Below, piece after piece: positions 22,149-31,575 of a stretch of 64,000 nucleotides of DNA; positions within the stretch are counted from its first letter, which is position 1, and the number at the start of each line of letters is the position of its first letter. A program made the translations under genes and the position numbers. This DNA comes from Ambrosia x helenae (Eukaryota > Streptophyta > Magnoliopsida > Asterales > Asteraceae), in the NCBI GenBank assembly GCA_030844895.1, contig CM061227.1, positions 75,023,075-75,087,074 on the forward strand, written 5' to 3'. The notes beneath the pieces were generated by a model. It was not told the origin of the DNA, made no database searches, and saw only the letters and a list, made by a program, of their open reading frames with translations.

Positions 22149-23323
22149 ATCGCAGGCTGATCTGAACAACTTGCTCCAAGCTGCCTTTCAGTTAGGGCAC
22201 AACGGTGGTGGTAAGTTGATTTATCCATTTTCCTTGCCTCATTGGTGAACCTTGTTTACATTCTTCGTGGTTTCTCATACGTTTCATTTCAGGTGGTCCC
22301 GTTAACCCACCCCCACCCATGTGCACCTATAAGATGTTCCGGGACTGTAAGCCCCAGGAATTCTTTGGCACTAAGGGTGCGGTGAGCTTGCTTAGGTGGC
22401 TGGAGAAAGTGGAGTCAGTATTTCTGATGTGTAACTGTCTCCCAGAAGATCGGGTTAAGTATGCTGCTGCGTTATTCCAGGATGTGGCATTGACTTGGTG
22501 GAATGGCATCACCCAGAATATGGGTATTGGGGAGGCATATGCTATGCCATGGGAGAATTTTGTGTAGTTGCTGAAGCGTGAGTATTGTCCGAGGGAAGAG
22601 GTACAGAAGCTGGAGCAGGAGGTATGGAACCTCAAGATGAGTGGGTCGGAAATTGAGAAGTATACTGTGAGGCGGAATGAGTTGGCAGTGCTGTGTCCCG
22701 ATCTGCATGTGCCAGAATACCGTAGGATTGAACACTATGTCTCGGGGTTAGTACCGGAAATTGCAGGATTAGTGGCTGCGGGAAATCATCCTACATACGC
22801 AGAGGTGGTTCGATCGGCCCATAGGATGACCAACTTAAAGGTGAATGAGGGTATTTTGCCTGTGAAGAGTTCGACTGTTAAGGCCCCAGAGAACAACAAG
22901 CGCAAGTGGGAAAATGACGGGAAGGGATCTGGGCCAGCACAGCAGGGTAAAAGGTTTGATAATGGGGGTTCTTCTTCTTCTTCGGGTAACAAACAGGGTG
23001 GTTATGCGGGGAAACTGCCCAAATGCAACAAGTGTGGACGTCATCATCAAGGGAACTGCGACAGTAACCGTTGTCATCGCTGCCAGCGAACAGGGCATTA
23101 TGCTAAAGATTGTCGGGCTACACTTCCATCGACCCAGGCCCCGACTACTAACTCAGCTTCGACTACTCAGGGGGCTACAGGAAAACAAGGATGCTACAAC
23201 TGTGGTGACACTGGGCATTACAAGAAGGATTGCCCAAAGCTGAAGCAGGGTGGAAACAACAGTAATGGGAAACAACGGGGGCGGCGGCAGAAATGCACGT
23301 GCCTTCGTCATTGGAGCCGCTGA
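22149..23323 (+). pseudogene. gag: Element C gag (5' truncated, one stop)
   Basis: Gag of a Tekay-type element. A remnant of exon 1 (to 22210) encodes DLNNLLQAAFQLGHNGG; after the intron, exon 2 starts at 22293. The capsid domain reads CTYKMFRDCKPQEFFGTKGA, LLRWLEKVES, ALTWWNGITQ. It is interrupted by TAG at 22565-22567, then continues in the same frame with EVQKLEQEVWNLK and LAVLCPDLHVPEYRRIEHYV. A CNKCGRHHQGNC stretch is followed by two knuckles, CHRCQRTGHYAKDC and CYNCGDTGHYKKDC. The frame ends at 23323, overlapping the start of pol by 74 bp in another frame. Confidence 0.9.
22211..22292 (+). other. Intron in element C gag
   Basis: 82 bp, donor G|GTAAGTTG, acceptor CATTTCAG|G, phase 1 in a glycine codon. 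Same place as in T1 and E. Confidence 0.75.
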
Positions 23324-24446
23324 GGCTAGACAGGACCCTGACACAGTCACCGGTACGTTCCTTCTCAATAATCGTTCTGTTAGTGTGTTATTTGATTCTG
23401 GTGCCGACAAGAGTTTTGTATCCATGGGAGTTAGTCGACTGCTAGATGAAGTACCCATACCATTAGAGACCAAGTATATTATTGAGTTAGCTGACGGTAA
23501 AAAGATTGAAGCTACTAGTATCCTTCGGGAGTGTCGATTAGAGTTGTCGGGTTTATCGTTTCCCATCGACCTTATGCCGGTACCTTTGGGTAGTTTTGAC
23601 GTTGTTGTAGGCATGGATTGGTTGTCCCTGTATCGCGCGGAGATTGTCTGTTACGATAAGGTTATTCGGATTCCTCTCCCTGATGGAGAATTCCTTTCTG
23701 TTTACGGTATCAAGGGTGGTGTTCCGCTGAATATCATCTCTAGCATGAAAGCCCTTAAGTGTCTTCGAAAGGGTTATCCAGCCGTTTTGGCACTTTTATC
23801 TGTTTCCTCTGGTGATGAGAAGAAGATCGACGACATTCCGGTGGTACGCGAGTTTCCTGATGTTTTTCCCGATGATTTATCTGGTCTTCCTCCTCATCGT
23901 CAAGTCGAGTTCGGTATTGATCTTGTACCAGGGGCTGCTCCTATTGCTCGGGCCCCCTACCGTCTTGCACCTCCCGAGATGCAGGAATTGTCTAGTCAGT
24001 TACAGGAACTCTTGGACAAGGGTTTCATCAGACCATGTTCTTCCCCTTGGGGAGCCCCGATTCTATTTGTTAAGAAGAAGGATGGAAGTTTCCGATTGTG
24101 TGTGGACTACAGAGAACTGAACAAATTGACCGTCAAGAACCGTTATCCTCTTCCACGTATTGATGATCTATTCGACCAGCTCCAGGGGTCTAGTTATTAT
24201 TCCAAGATCGACTTGAGGTCCGGTTATCACCAGTTGCGGGTAAGGGAAGCTGACGTTGCCAAGACTTCCTTTCGAACACGTTATGGCCATTTCGAATTCT
24301 TGGTCATGCCTTTCGGTCTCACGAACGCACCGGCGGTTTTCATGGACTTGATGAACCGCGTTTGCAAACCATATCTTGACAAGTTCGTCATTGTGTTTAT
24401 TGATGACATTCTGATCTACTCCAAGAACGAGACCGAACACGAGTAA
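23250..24446 (+). CDS. pol: Element C pol, part 1: protease and reverse transcriptase
   Basis: 398 codons. Aspartic protease with DSGADKSFV at about residues 49-57 and the flap-side VVGMDWL. Then the RT: YRLAPPEMQEL, the FVKKKDGSFRLCVDYRELNK motif, PLPRIDDLFDQL, KIDLRSGYHQ and the catalytic FIDD at residues 383-386. It lies in a different frame from gag; reaching it needs a shift of one base near a G/C-rich stretch at 23275, either programmed or an indel. The frame stops at TAA 24444-24446, which looks like CAA turned to TAA, and resumes at once in the same frame. Otherwise all motifs are intact. Confidence 0.93.
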   Translation: METTVMGNNGGGGRNARAFVIGAAEARQDPDTVTGTFLLNNRSVSVLFDSGADKSFVSMGVSRLLDEVPIPLETKYIIELADGKKIEATSILRECRLELSGLSFPIDLMPVPLGSFDVVVGMDWLSLYRAEIVCYDKVIRIPLPDGEFLSVYGIKGGVPLNIISSMKALKCLRKGYPAVLALLSVSSGDEKKIDDIPVVREFPDVFPDDLSGLPPHRQVEFGIDLVPGAAPIARAPYRLAPPEMQELSSQLQELLDKGFIRPCSSPWGAPILFVKKKDGSFRLCVDYRELNKLTVKNRYPLPRIDDLFDQLQGSSYYSKIDLRSGYHQLRVREADVAKTSFRTRYGHFEFLVMPFGLTNAPAVFMDLMNRVCKPYLDKFVIVFIDDILIYSKNETEHE

Positions 24447-26699
24447 CATCTGCGGTTAGTTTTGGAACTCTTGCGACGGGAACAACTTTACGCCAAGTTC
24501 TCAAAGTGTGACTTTTGGTTACGCGAAGTTCAATTCCTAGGACATGTGGTTAATGAACTAGGGATTCATGTCGATCCAGCTAAGATCGAAGCGATCAAGG
24601 GCTGGGGAGCACCTAAGACGGCAACTGAGGTTCGGCAATTCCTAGGCCTTGCAGGCTACTATCGTCGTTTCATTCAGGGGTTCTCGAAGATTGCTCAACC
24701 CCTCACCACTCTCACTCAGAAGGATAGGAAATTCGACTGGGGTGAACCACAAGAGTCCGCGTTTGAGGAACTAAAGTCTAAACTGTGTTCTGCTCCTATT
24801 TTGTCTTTACCTGAAGGCCCTGATGATTTCGTTGTTTACTGTGATGCTTCTATTCATGGTCTCGGTTGTGTGTTGATGCAACGTGAGAAAGTGATCGCGT
24901 ATGCTTCTCGTCAACTCAAGGTGCACGAGAAGAACTACACCACCCATGACTTGGAGTTGGGTGCAGTGGTTTTCGCGTTGAAAATTTGGAGACATTACTT
25001 GTACGGTACCAAATGCACCATCTACACCGATCACAAGAGTCTCCAACATATTTTCGACCAACAACACTTGAACATACGGCAGCGTCGTTGGATTGAACTC
25101 CTGAACGACTATGATTGTGCTATTAAGTACCATCCTGGCAAGGCGAATGTTGTAGCAGACGCCTTGAGCAGGAAGGAATCTACTAAACCTCGTCGCGTTC
25201 GGGCATTGCAGCTCACCATTCATTCATCCTTACATGATCAACTCCGTTCTGCCCAGTTAGAAGCTTTGAAGGAGGAAAACCTTAAAGCTGAAACCATGCA
25301 CGGTGCCGACAAGCACCTAGAGCGAAGGCCTGATGGCCTGCATTATTTCGCGGAACGTATATGGGTTCCTTTATTCGTTGGACTACGGGAGCTTGTCCTT
25401 GATGAGGCTCATAAGTCCCGGTATTCTATTCATCCTGGTTCGGATAAGATGTACCAAGAGCTGAAGGTGCTTTACTGGTGGCCAAACATGAGGTCGGACA
25501 TAGCCTCATACGTGAGCAAATGCTTGACCTGTGCTAAGGTCAAGGTGGAATACCAGAAACCGTCGGGTCTCTTGCAACAACCTGAAATTCCGGAATGGAA
25601 ATGGGAACGGATTACTATGGATTTTGTCACACAACTTCCTAAATCACCAAGCGGGAATGACAAGATATGGGTGATTGTCGATCGGTTGACGAAATCAGCT
25701 CATTTTCTTGCTATTAAGGAGACCGACACCATGGATCGTTTGGCTCGTCTTTATTTGAAGGAATTTGTTTCTAAGCACGGGGTACCAGTTTCTATTATCT
25801 CGGATCGTGACTCCCATTTTACTTCTCACTTCTGGAAGTCTTTGCACAAGGCTTTGGGTACCCAACTAGACATGAGTACGGCTTATCATCCACAGACTGA
25901 CGGTCAGAGTGAGCGCACGATTCAAACTTTAGAAGACATGCTGCGGGCATGTGTGATCGATTTTGGCAAGGGTTGGGAAGCTCATCTACCGTTAGTAGAA
26001 TTCTCGTACAACAACAGTTATCACACGAGCATCAAGGCGGCTCCGTTCGAAGCACTGTACGGACGGAAATGCCGTTCTCCTCTTTGTTGGGCTGAAGTGG
26101 GTGAGAGTCAACTCACTGGGCCTGAACTAGTGTACGAAACTTCGGAAAAGATCGTACAGATTCGTAACCGGTTGGCAGCGGCACGGGATCGGCAAAAGAG
26201 TTATGCCGATCAGCGTCGCAAACCATTGGAATTCCAAGTCAATGACAAAGTACTTCTAAAAGTCTCACCGTGGAAGGGCGTCATACGCTTTGGGAAGCGT
26301 GGCAAACTCAATCCGCGGTATGTCGGCCCATTTACGATCCTGGAATGGATTGGGCTGGTGGCATATCGTCTTGATTTACCGACGGAGCTCGGTAACGTAC
26401 ATAACGTCTTCCACGTGTCAAACTTGAAGAAGTGCCTGGCTGACGAGTCTCTCATCGTTCCACTAGAAGAGATCAAGGTTGATGATCGTCTTCGGATTGT
26501 GGAAGAACCTGTGGAGATTCTGGATTACAAGATTCGTAGCCTACGTCACAGCAAGATTCGTATCGTTAAGGTTCGGTGGAACTCGAACCGGGGACCAGAG
26601 TACACGTGGGAACGGGAGGATCAGATGAAGTCTAAGTATCCTCATCTTTTTCCTAAGGAAGCGTTCGAGTCGAGACATGTCTCTTCTACAGCTGAATGA
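24447..26699 (+). CDS. pol: Element C pol, part 2: RT end, RNase H, integrase, chromodomain
   Basis: Same frame as part 1 after one stop; the first Met is at 24462 (residue numbers from there). RT connection (FLGLAGYYRRFI); RNase H with DASIHGLG (Asp128), LELGAVVFAL (Glu165), YTDHKSL (Asp190) and VADALSR (Asp233). Integrase zinc region with HKSRYSIHPGS and CLTCAKVK, and a catalytic triad at MDF Asp387, ISDRD Asp448 and QSER Glu484 (DD35E spacing). Then HNVFHVSNLKKC and, at the C-terminus, VKVRWNSNRGPEYTWERE, the chromodomain-like end typical of Tekay/Del. It ends at 26699, just before the first stem-loop. 745 residues, no frameshift. Confidence 0.94.
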   Translation, partial: HLRLVLELLRREQLYAKFSKCDFWLREVQFLGHVVNELGIHVDPAKIEAIKGWGAPKTATEVRQFLGLAGYYRRFIQGFSKIAQPLTTLTQKDRKFDWGEPQESAFEELKSKLCSAPILSLPEGPDDFVVYCDASIHGLGCVLMQREKVIAYASRQLKVHEKNYTTHDLELGAVVFALKIWRHYLYGTKCTIYTDHKSLQHIFDQQHLNIRQRRWIELLNDYDCAIKYHPGKANVVADALSRKESTKPRRVRALQLTIHSSLHDQLRSAQLEALKEENLKAETMHGADKHLERRPDGLHYFAERIWVPLFVGLRELVLDEAHKSRYSIHPGSDKMYQELKVLYWWPNMRSDIASYVSKCLTCAKVKVEYQKPSGLLQQPEIPEWKWERITMDFVTQLPKSPSGNDKIWVIVDRLTKSAHFLAIKETDTMDRLARLYLKEFVSKHGVPVSIISDRDSHFTSHFWKSLHKALGTQLDMSTAYHPQTDGQSERTIQTLEDMLRACVIDFGKGWEAHLPLVEFSYNNSYHTSIKAAPFEALYGRKCRSPLCWAEVGESQLTGPELVYETSEKIVQIRNRLAAARDRQKSYADQRRKPLEFQVNDKVLLKVSPWKGVIRFGKRGKLNPRYVGPFTILEWIGLVAYRLDLPTELGNVHNVFHVSNLKKCLADESLIVPLEEIKVDDRLRIVEEPVEILDYKIRSLRHSKIRIVKVRWNSNRGPEYTWEREDQMKSKYPHLFPKEAFESRHVSSTAE

Positions 26700-26737
26700 A
26701 TCTCGGGGCGAGATTCCTTTTAACGTGGGGATGATGT
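26698..26737 (+). other. Element C first stem-loop and purine tract
   Basis: GAATCTCG-GGG-CGAGATTC (26698-26716), then TTTTAACGTGGGGATGA. It overlaps the pol stop codon. Identical in stem to T1 but not adjacent to the LTR. Confidence 0.8.
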
Positions 26738-26819
26738 GACAACTCGGGTAAATCTCTCTTTTGGTTTCTATCTTTTGTTTGTTCCCTTCGTTATTTCCTT
26801 GTTCTTTTGGTACTTGTGC

Positions 26820-26856
26820 AATTTTCGGGACGAAAATTCTTTTAACGTGGGGATGA
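26820..26856 (+). other. Element C second stem-loop and polypurine tract
   Basis: AATTTTCG-GGA-CGAAAATT (26820-26838), then the same TTTTAACGTGGGGATGA, abutting the 3' LTR. This is the tract in position to prime plus-strand DNA. Confidence 0.82.
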
Positions 26857-27240
26857 TGTGACACCCGGCAAATTCTGGTTAACAACGTTGTCTAGATGAA
26901 AGTCTACCTTAGCGAGTCATGCGTATATTGTACTTAACTGGGTTAGTTAAGTCGGGTTATGGTTCGGGAACTATCGGTTTAGTCTAGAGGATCATTGGAT
27001 GTTGGTCTAGAGGTTCATTAGATGTCGGTCCTTAACCAAGTGTACAAACGGTGACGATTTGTAGGATCGTCAGGGCATACGGAACATACGAGTCTCGAGT
27101 CCCGGGAATTGGTGAACGAGTGTGAACATGTGTATTTACTTGTGTTATGTGTTTACAATCATTATGTGACTTGTCGGTACGTGAATATGTGTTAACATAT
27201 GTTAAAACGGGGTTTAACGCGCAAAACACACGAAACCAAC

Positions 27241-27420
27241 CCCTATAGGCGATTAGGAAGGCCTAATCGCCTATAAGGGAGGCGAGTAGGCAAACATAGG
27301 GGCGAGTAGGGGCTACTCGTGTGCCCTAGGGGGCGAGTAGGCCCCAATTTCCTGAACAATCATGCGATTAGGATTCCTAATCGCGTGTAAGGGCTGCATA
27401 ATCGCTAGTTACGTGCTGGA
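27241..27420 (+). promoter_or_regulatory. GGCGATTAGG/GGCGAGTAGG inverted-motif cluster in C LTR
   Basis: About ten CpG motifs (GGCGATTAGG, CCTAATCGCC, GGCGAGTAGG, CTACTCG) in both orientations directly upstream of the TATA box. A second group lies at 28060-28230, as in T1. Confidence 0.65.
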
Positions 27421-27433
27421 CGACTAAAAACGA

Positions 27434-27442
27434 CTATAAATA
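27434..27442 (+). promoter_or_regulatory. TATA box of element C LTR
   Basis: CTATAAATA, 15-20 bp after the motif cluster. Confidence 0.7.
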
Positions 27443-29544
27443 CCATACTTGACCTCATAAACTTCATCATACAAACCCTAGTCGTCCCATAACCTGCCCC
27501 AACACACACACAACCTCTGGAACGCGATTTTTGATCAAAACACAAGGATTCAAGCATAATCCTTCATTCTTTCACAATTCTAAGGTTTGGTTTCCATCCA
27601 TGAATCTTTATAAACGTTTTTAATCAATCCCTAATGGTCCAGACCTGTTCTAAAACGAAAAAGCTTTCTGAAAATCGTTAATAAGGGTTGTTAATCGGAT
27701 TCTAACTAGTATACATGTGTTATGGGTGTTTATGATTAGAAAGCTAGGGTTTTTATGATTCATAATGATGGATTAACATGTTATTAGGTTAAATCAGAAT
27801 AATATTAATGTTATGATGATTATATCTGAATAATTGATTATTAGGGTTATTGTTATGCATGTTAGTATGATGATTGCATGCTATGGGAATGGTGTTTGGA
27901 TTACGTGATTGCATGCAGGGCTGATAATACGAGGAAAAACGAAGGGTTTTAGTTGAAACATGTTTAGAATAGTGTTTGGGATGATATTGGGTAGTTACAC
28001 ACGTTCTGGATCTGATTTGGAGCGTTAAACGCGCGAAAAACCGGAACAGCAAGGTTACAGGCGAGTAGCATTCCTAATCGCCTATGTTATAGGCGAGTAG
28101 GGTGCTAATCGCCTATAACTCATGCGAGTAGAAGCCTACTCGTGTGACCTTAGGGGCGATTAGCCCTAATTGCTAGTTTTTATATGCAATCAGTCCTAAA
28201 TGCTAGTTTACGTTTCCTAATCGCGTGTACTGCTACTGTAAGTGTAAATTAGCATTCCGAGACCCGATTTGACATGTAGTAACATGCTAGGAACCCCGTA
28301 ACATATATGATAACTTGGTAACATATGTTTGGATGTAATTCGGTGATACGTGAACTATGTGCTATAACTTGTTGTGCGTTAACGTATGTTAAGTGTGATT
28401 GCATGATTGTCTGTTTAAGAGCGTAAACATAACACGTGGAGTCTCGGGTCACCAATGGGATGTCGAGTCTTGTACTTCGGGTCAGTTAAACAGTCACGGT
28501 GTTTTCAAACGAACTTGGTTATGGTCTGGACATCTAGGGACTAATTAACCTGCAGGTTATTAGTCTAAGTACTTGTAACTGTCATATGTTAGGTCGCCGC
28601 TTTACGGGACTAGCATAGCAGCTGAGTTTACTCGGGTTAAGGAGTAACGCAACTTAAGGTGAGTTTACGGCCCCTCTTTTAAACTGGTTTTATACTTTCG
28701 GGGGAGAAAACATGTGTTAAAACGATTATTTGGTAACTACTGTCATACTATGGGTTTCTATTGTGTACTACACGATCTTTGGAAGTCCCGGGGGAACCAT
28801 GAATGTGCGGGTTTGCACAACGGGGAAATGTGAATAGCGCTATTGGGAGTGACCAACCCCGCTCGTCGGCTTGGAGGGCCGGGCGAGTGCATATTGTCTC
28901 AAACAGGAACAACAGGAACAACTGGTACTTTTCGGGCACAACATCTGGTATTCGAGTTAGTAATGGTTTTCCAATCGTGGTAGTAACAAAACATACGCCT
29001 AGCTAGCGTACACTGGTTTTCGATTTGTTATAGTATGGACAGGTTGACTTGGTACTTGGATTACAAAACCTGTAAACTCACCAGCATTTTTGTGCTGACG
29101 TAAACTTTTACATGTTTTCTCAGGTCGCTAAGGTAGCACGAATGGAACTAGGGCGCACGCGTCTGCACGGCGTCTAGCTAGAGTTGCATGATTTTACAAA
29201 CGTTGAACATTGGTTTATTATTGAATAATTGTTTTGAATAAGCTTCCGCTGTAAACGGGGATTTTAAACTATGTTTTGAAATCGCATTTATATTCATTTA
29301 GACTTGTTTATTGTGATCGTTGGTTTGGATCCTGGTTTGTCATGCGCCTCGCGGTAAAACTCCGCAAGTGGATTTTGAGGGTGTGACATGTTTTTTGGTC
29401 TAAATCGTGCTTTTATCTTTGTTTTATCGCGGTTTATCTTTCTTTGTTGACAAATGCAGATTTGGGGGCCCGGTGACGAAAAGAAGTGAAAACCCGCAGA
29501 AAGCGGCACAAAAAGACGAAGATTTGAAGACTTTGAAGATCTGC

Positions 29545-29880
29545 CAGACATGGCACGACCGTGCTCACGGTTGTGCAGCCTTCCCGGGTCAACAAGTCAA
29601 CATTTCCAACTCAAAGGAGGTCAATTTCAGAGTACCAGGATGTGCACGGGCGTGCATAATGTTGAAGCACGGCTGTGCTTTACTCCAGCATGTTTTCCAA
29701 GGCAAAAACCAACCAAGACTGACAAGACGGTTAGCCTCCAGGACAAGCACGGGCGTGCCACTTAGGGTGGCACGGGCATGCTCAGTAACAACCCGACATC
29801 TGCTGTACAAAGGACTCTACAACAGTACCCGTTGTCGAGCATGGGCGTGCAAGAACGTTGTCGAGGGCGTGCAAGAGCTG
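29545..29880 (+). promoter_or_regulatory. GCACGG(G/C)CGTGC palindrome cluster upstream of D TATA
   Basis: About nine imperfect palindromes such as GCACGACCGTGC, GCACGGGCGTGC, GCACGGCTGTGC and GCATGGGCGTGC within 340 bp. Repeated in the 3' LTR (35862-35885 and 46935-47165). Confidence 0.65.
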
Positions 29881-29887
29881 AAATGCC

Positions 29888-29895
29888 TATAAATA
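29888..29895 (+). promoter_or_regulatory. TATA box of D 5' LTR
   Basis: TATAAATA, right after the palindrome cluster; the 3' LTR copy is at 47182-47189. Confidence 0.7.
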
Positions 29896-30019
29896 GAGGC
29901 CTCCATCCCACATTTTGAAGCATCCTTTTCCACTCGTAATCCAACACTTCTCCATGAAGTTTCTGCCCCCTAAGAGGTTTAGAGATGTCCCCTGGAGCCT
30001 GGGATCACTCCACAAACAC

Positions 30020-30022
<3 letters not shown>

Positions 30023-30064
<42 letters not shown>
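30023..30064 (+). repeat. (GA)21 microsatellite in D 5' LTR
   Basis: Uninterrupted GA run just downstream of the TATA box, in the transcribed leader. The 3' LTR copy (about 47317-47352) is shorter and ends with an AA interruption. Confidence 0.9.
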
Positions 30065-30068
<4 letters not shown>

Positions 30069-31460
30069 CCCCAAAATCATCTAAAACCCTTAGAAATCTC
30101 ATTATCACCCTCCAACATGTCTTGTACAAAACCCAACCTTGTGAGCTTGTTATGACAACCATGTTAGGCTAGATTTCTCTTGGTGTTGTTAGGGTGAGGA
30201 TGGATACTTCGTATGAATTAATATAGTTTATCTTTTATTTTAAAGTGGTGTTTTGTGTTTTTAATAATTCTTACTATTCCAACTTTGTTTAATGGTCTAA
30301 TTAACAAATCACTTTGTCTTTGGTCTTGTGAGTGTCTTGATAAGCAATGTGAAGGACTCATGAGTGTACCCATGGTGTGTAAAAACCCATGCACTTGTGA
30401 ACTTAAATCCCAAAAATGGGAACGACTCATGAGTGTACCCATGGTGTGTAATAACGCATCCACTTGTGAACTTAAAACCCATGAGTTTATCAAGATCTCG
30501 TTTAGGGTCGGTACGGTCTATATACTTGGTCCTAATGATAAGTTAATCCTTAATCTTACATCTTGGTTTCATGGTCTATGTGAAGTCTTGATGTGGGTTA
30601 TGGAGTAATGAACCCGTGTTGGAATAAAACGGTCTTTATTTTGTTCCATCATTATACTGCTGCACAGTTAATGATAGACCCGTCACTTTTTGATACGTTA
30701 ATTAAACCAAGTTTGGGATGCACGTGTGCTGGTAAGTCACGACTCCTCTATGATATTAAGTGGTAACTTTTTCGGTCATGCTCCGGACACTGACAAGTTA
30801 TTCATAAAAGTCTAGAGTAGTTTGATGTATATATCGCAACACCGGGAGGCGGGTAATTTGGTGTTGAGTCGACATAGTCTCGAGTCACTTTATTTTCAGT
30901 GTTGAGAGGTGAGCTCACCAGGTCGGGAGACCCTCATAATAACATTAAGAACACAATTTTTTATGCAGCTTTGCGATAATAGTCACCTCTAGAAAATGCA
31001 GTTGCAATTCTAAGTTAAGAGTAAGTTCGCGCTTGAAGACACCACTATAAAATAAAGATAGCAATTTCATACCGAGGTTCCATCCGATCCCGAAGCAACA
31101 CCATTGTTTTGCTATTGATTTTCCTTAAAAGTTTTCATCTCTCATTTTACCTTTCTTCTTATCTTAAAAAGTCTTTATAAGTAACTTTAGGAAGTTGAGT
31201 AGTAAAAATCGTGTCCACAGATTCGATTCTTGGTACATGCACATTTCTATACTATATACGATATGTTCGCTTGCCTATTGTGTCGTGTTTAGAATGTTGA
31301 GCAACTATCATTTTAAATTATAAATTTTAAACTTGTAAGTGTCCTTTTGTTTTTCTAACTTGCTCGTCTTTTCATTAAAGCTTTTGTCACTTTCCTCGCG
31401 ACTCTGCCCTTTTTGAAAAGAAGTCTAGTTTTCTTAAACACTCACACGACACCAAGTTTT

Positions 31461-31478
31461 TGGCGCCGTTGCCGGGGA
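31461..31478 (+). other. Element D primer binding site (tRNA-Asp)
   Basis: TGGCGCCGTTGCCGGGGA, six bases after the LTR. This is the primer site of Athila elements. Confidence 0.88.
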
Positions 31479-31575
31479 CAAGACTGTTTTAGAGAAAGGT
31501 TTTCTTAAAATTACTAATTTTCTTTACTTTGTGTTTTTGTTAAAAATTTTCATATTAAAGTTTCTTAGATAGTAT

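Larger units (their letters stand above)
22115..29388 (+). mobile_element. Element C: Tekay-type chromovirus, 5' truncated
   Basis: Plus-strand Ty3/gypsy element with gag, a complete pol order (protease, RT, RNase H, integrase, C-terminal chromodomain-like region), two stem-loop/purine-tract modules and a 2532-bp 3' LTR. It lacks the 5' LTR, primer site and gag start. The LTR is the same family as T1. On its right the D LTR resumes at its internal position 45, so C had inserted there. The left side was lost in a later rearrangement. Confidence 0.92.
26857..29388 (+). repeat. Element C 3' LTR
   Basis: 2532 bp, TGTGACACCCGGC to GGGTGTGACA. Homologous to the T1 LTRs read on the minus strand. 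Confidence 0.92.
29389..31454 (+). repeat. Element D 5' LTR (44 bp short at left)
   Basis: Matches the split 3' LTR over its length, with scattered substitutions; visibly more diverged than the T1 pair, so D is older. Ends CACGACACCA. Confidence 0.9.

Noticed and set aside
29887..30162. Minus-strand frames across the GA run (also 47181-47456)
   Set aside because: Low-complexity SLSLSL frames created by the dinucleotide repeat inside an LTR.
30218..30608. Open frames in the D LTR at 30218-30608 and 47512-47787
   Set aside because: Present in both LTR copies, with internal duplicated text (CATGAGTGTACCCATGGTGT); no protein resemblance, so treated as LTR.
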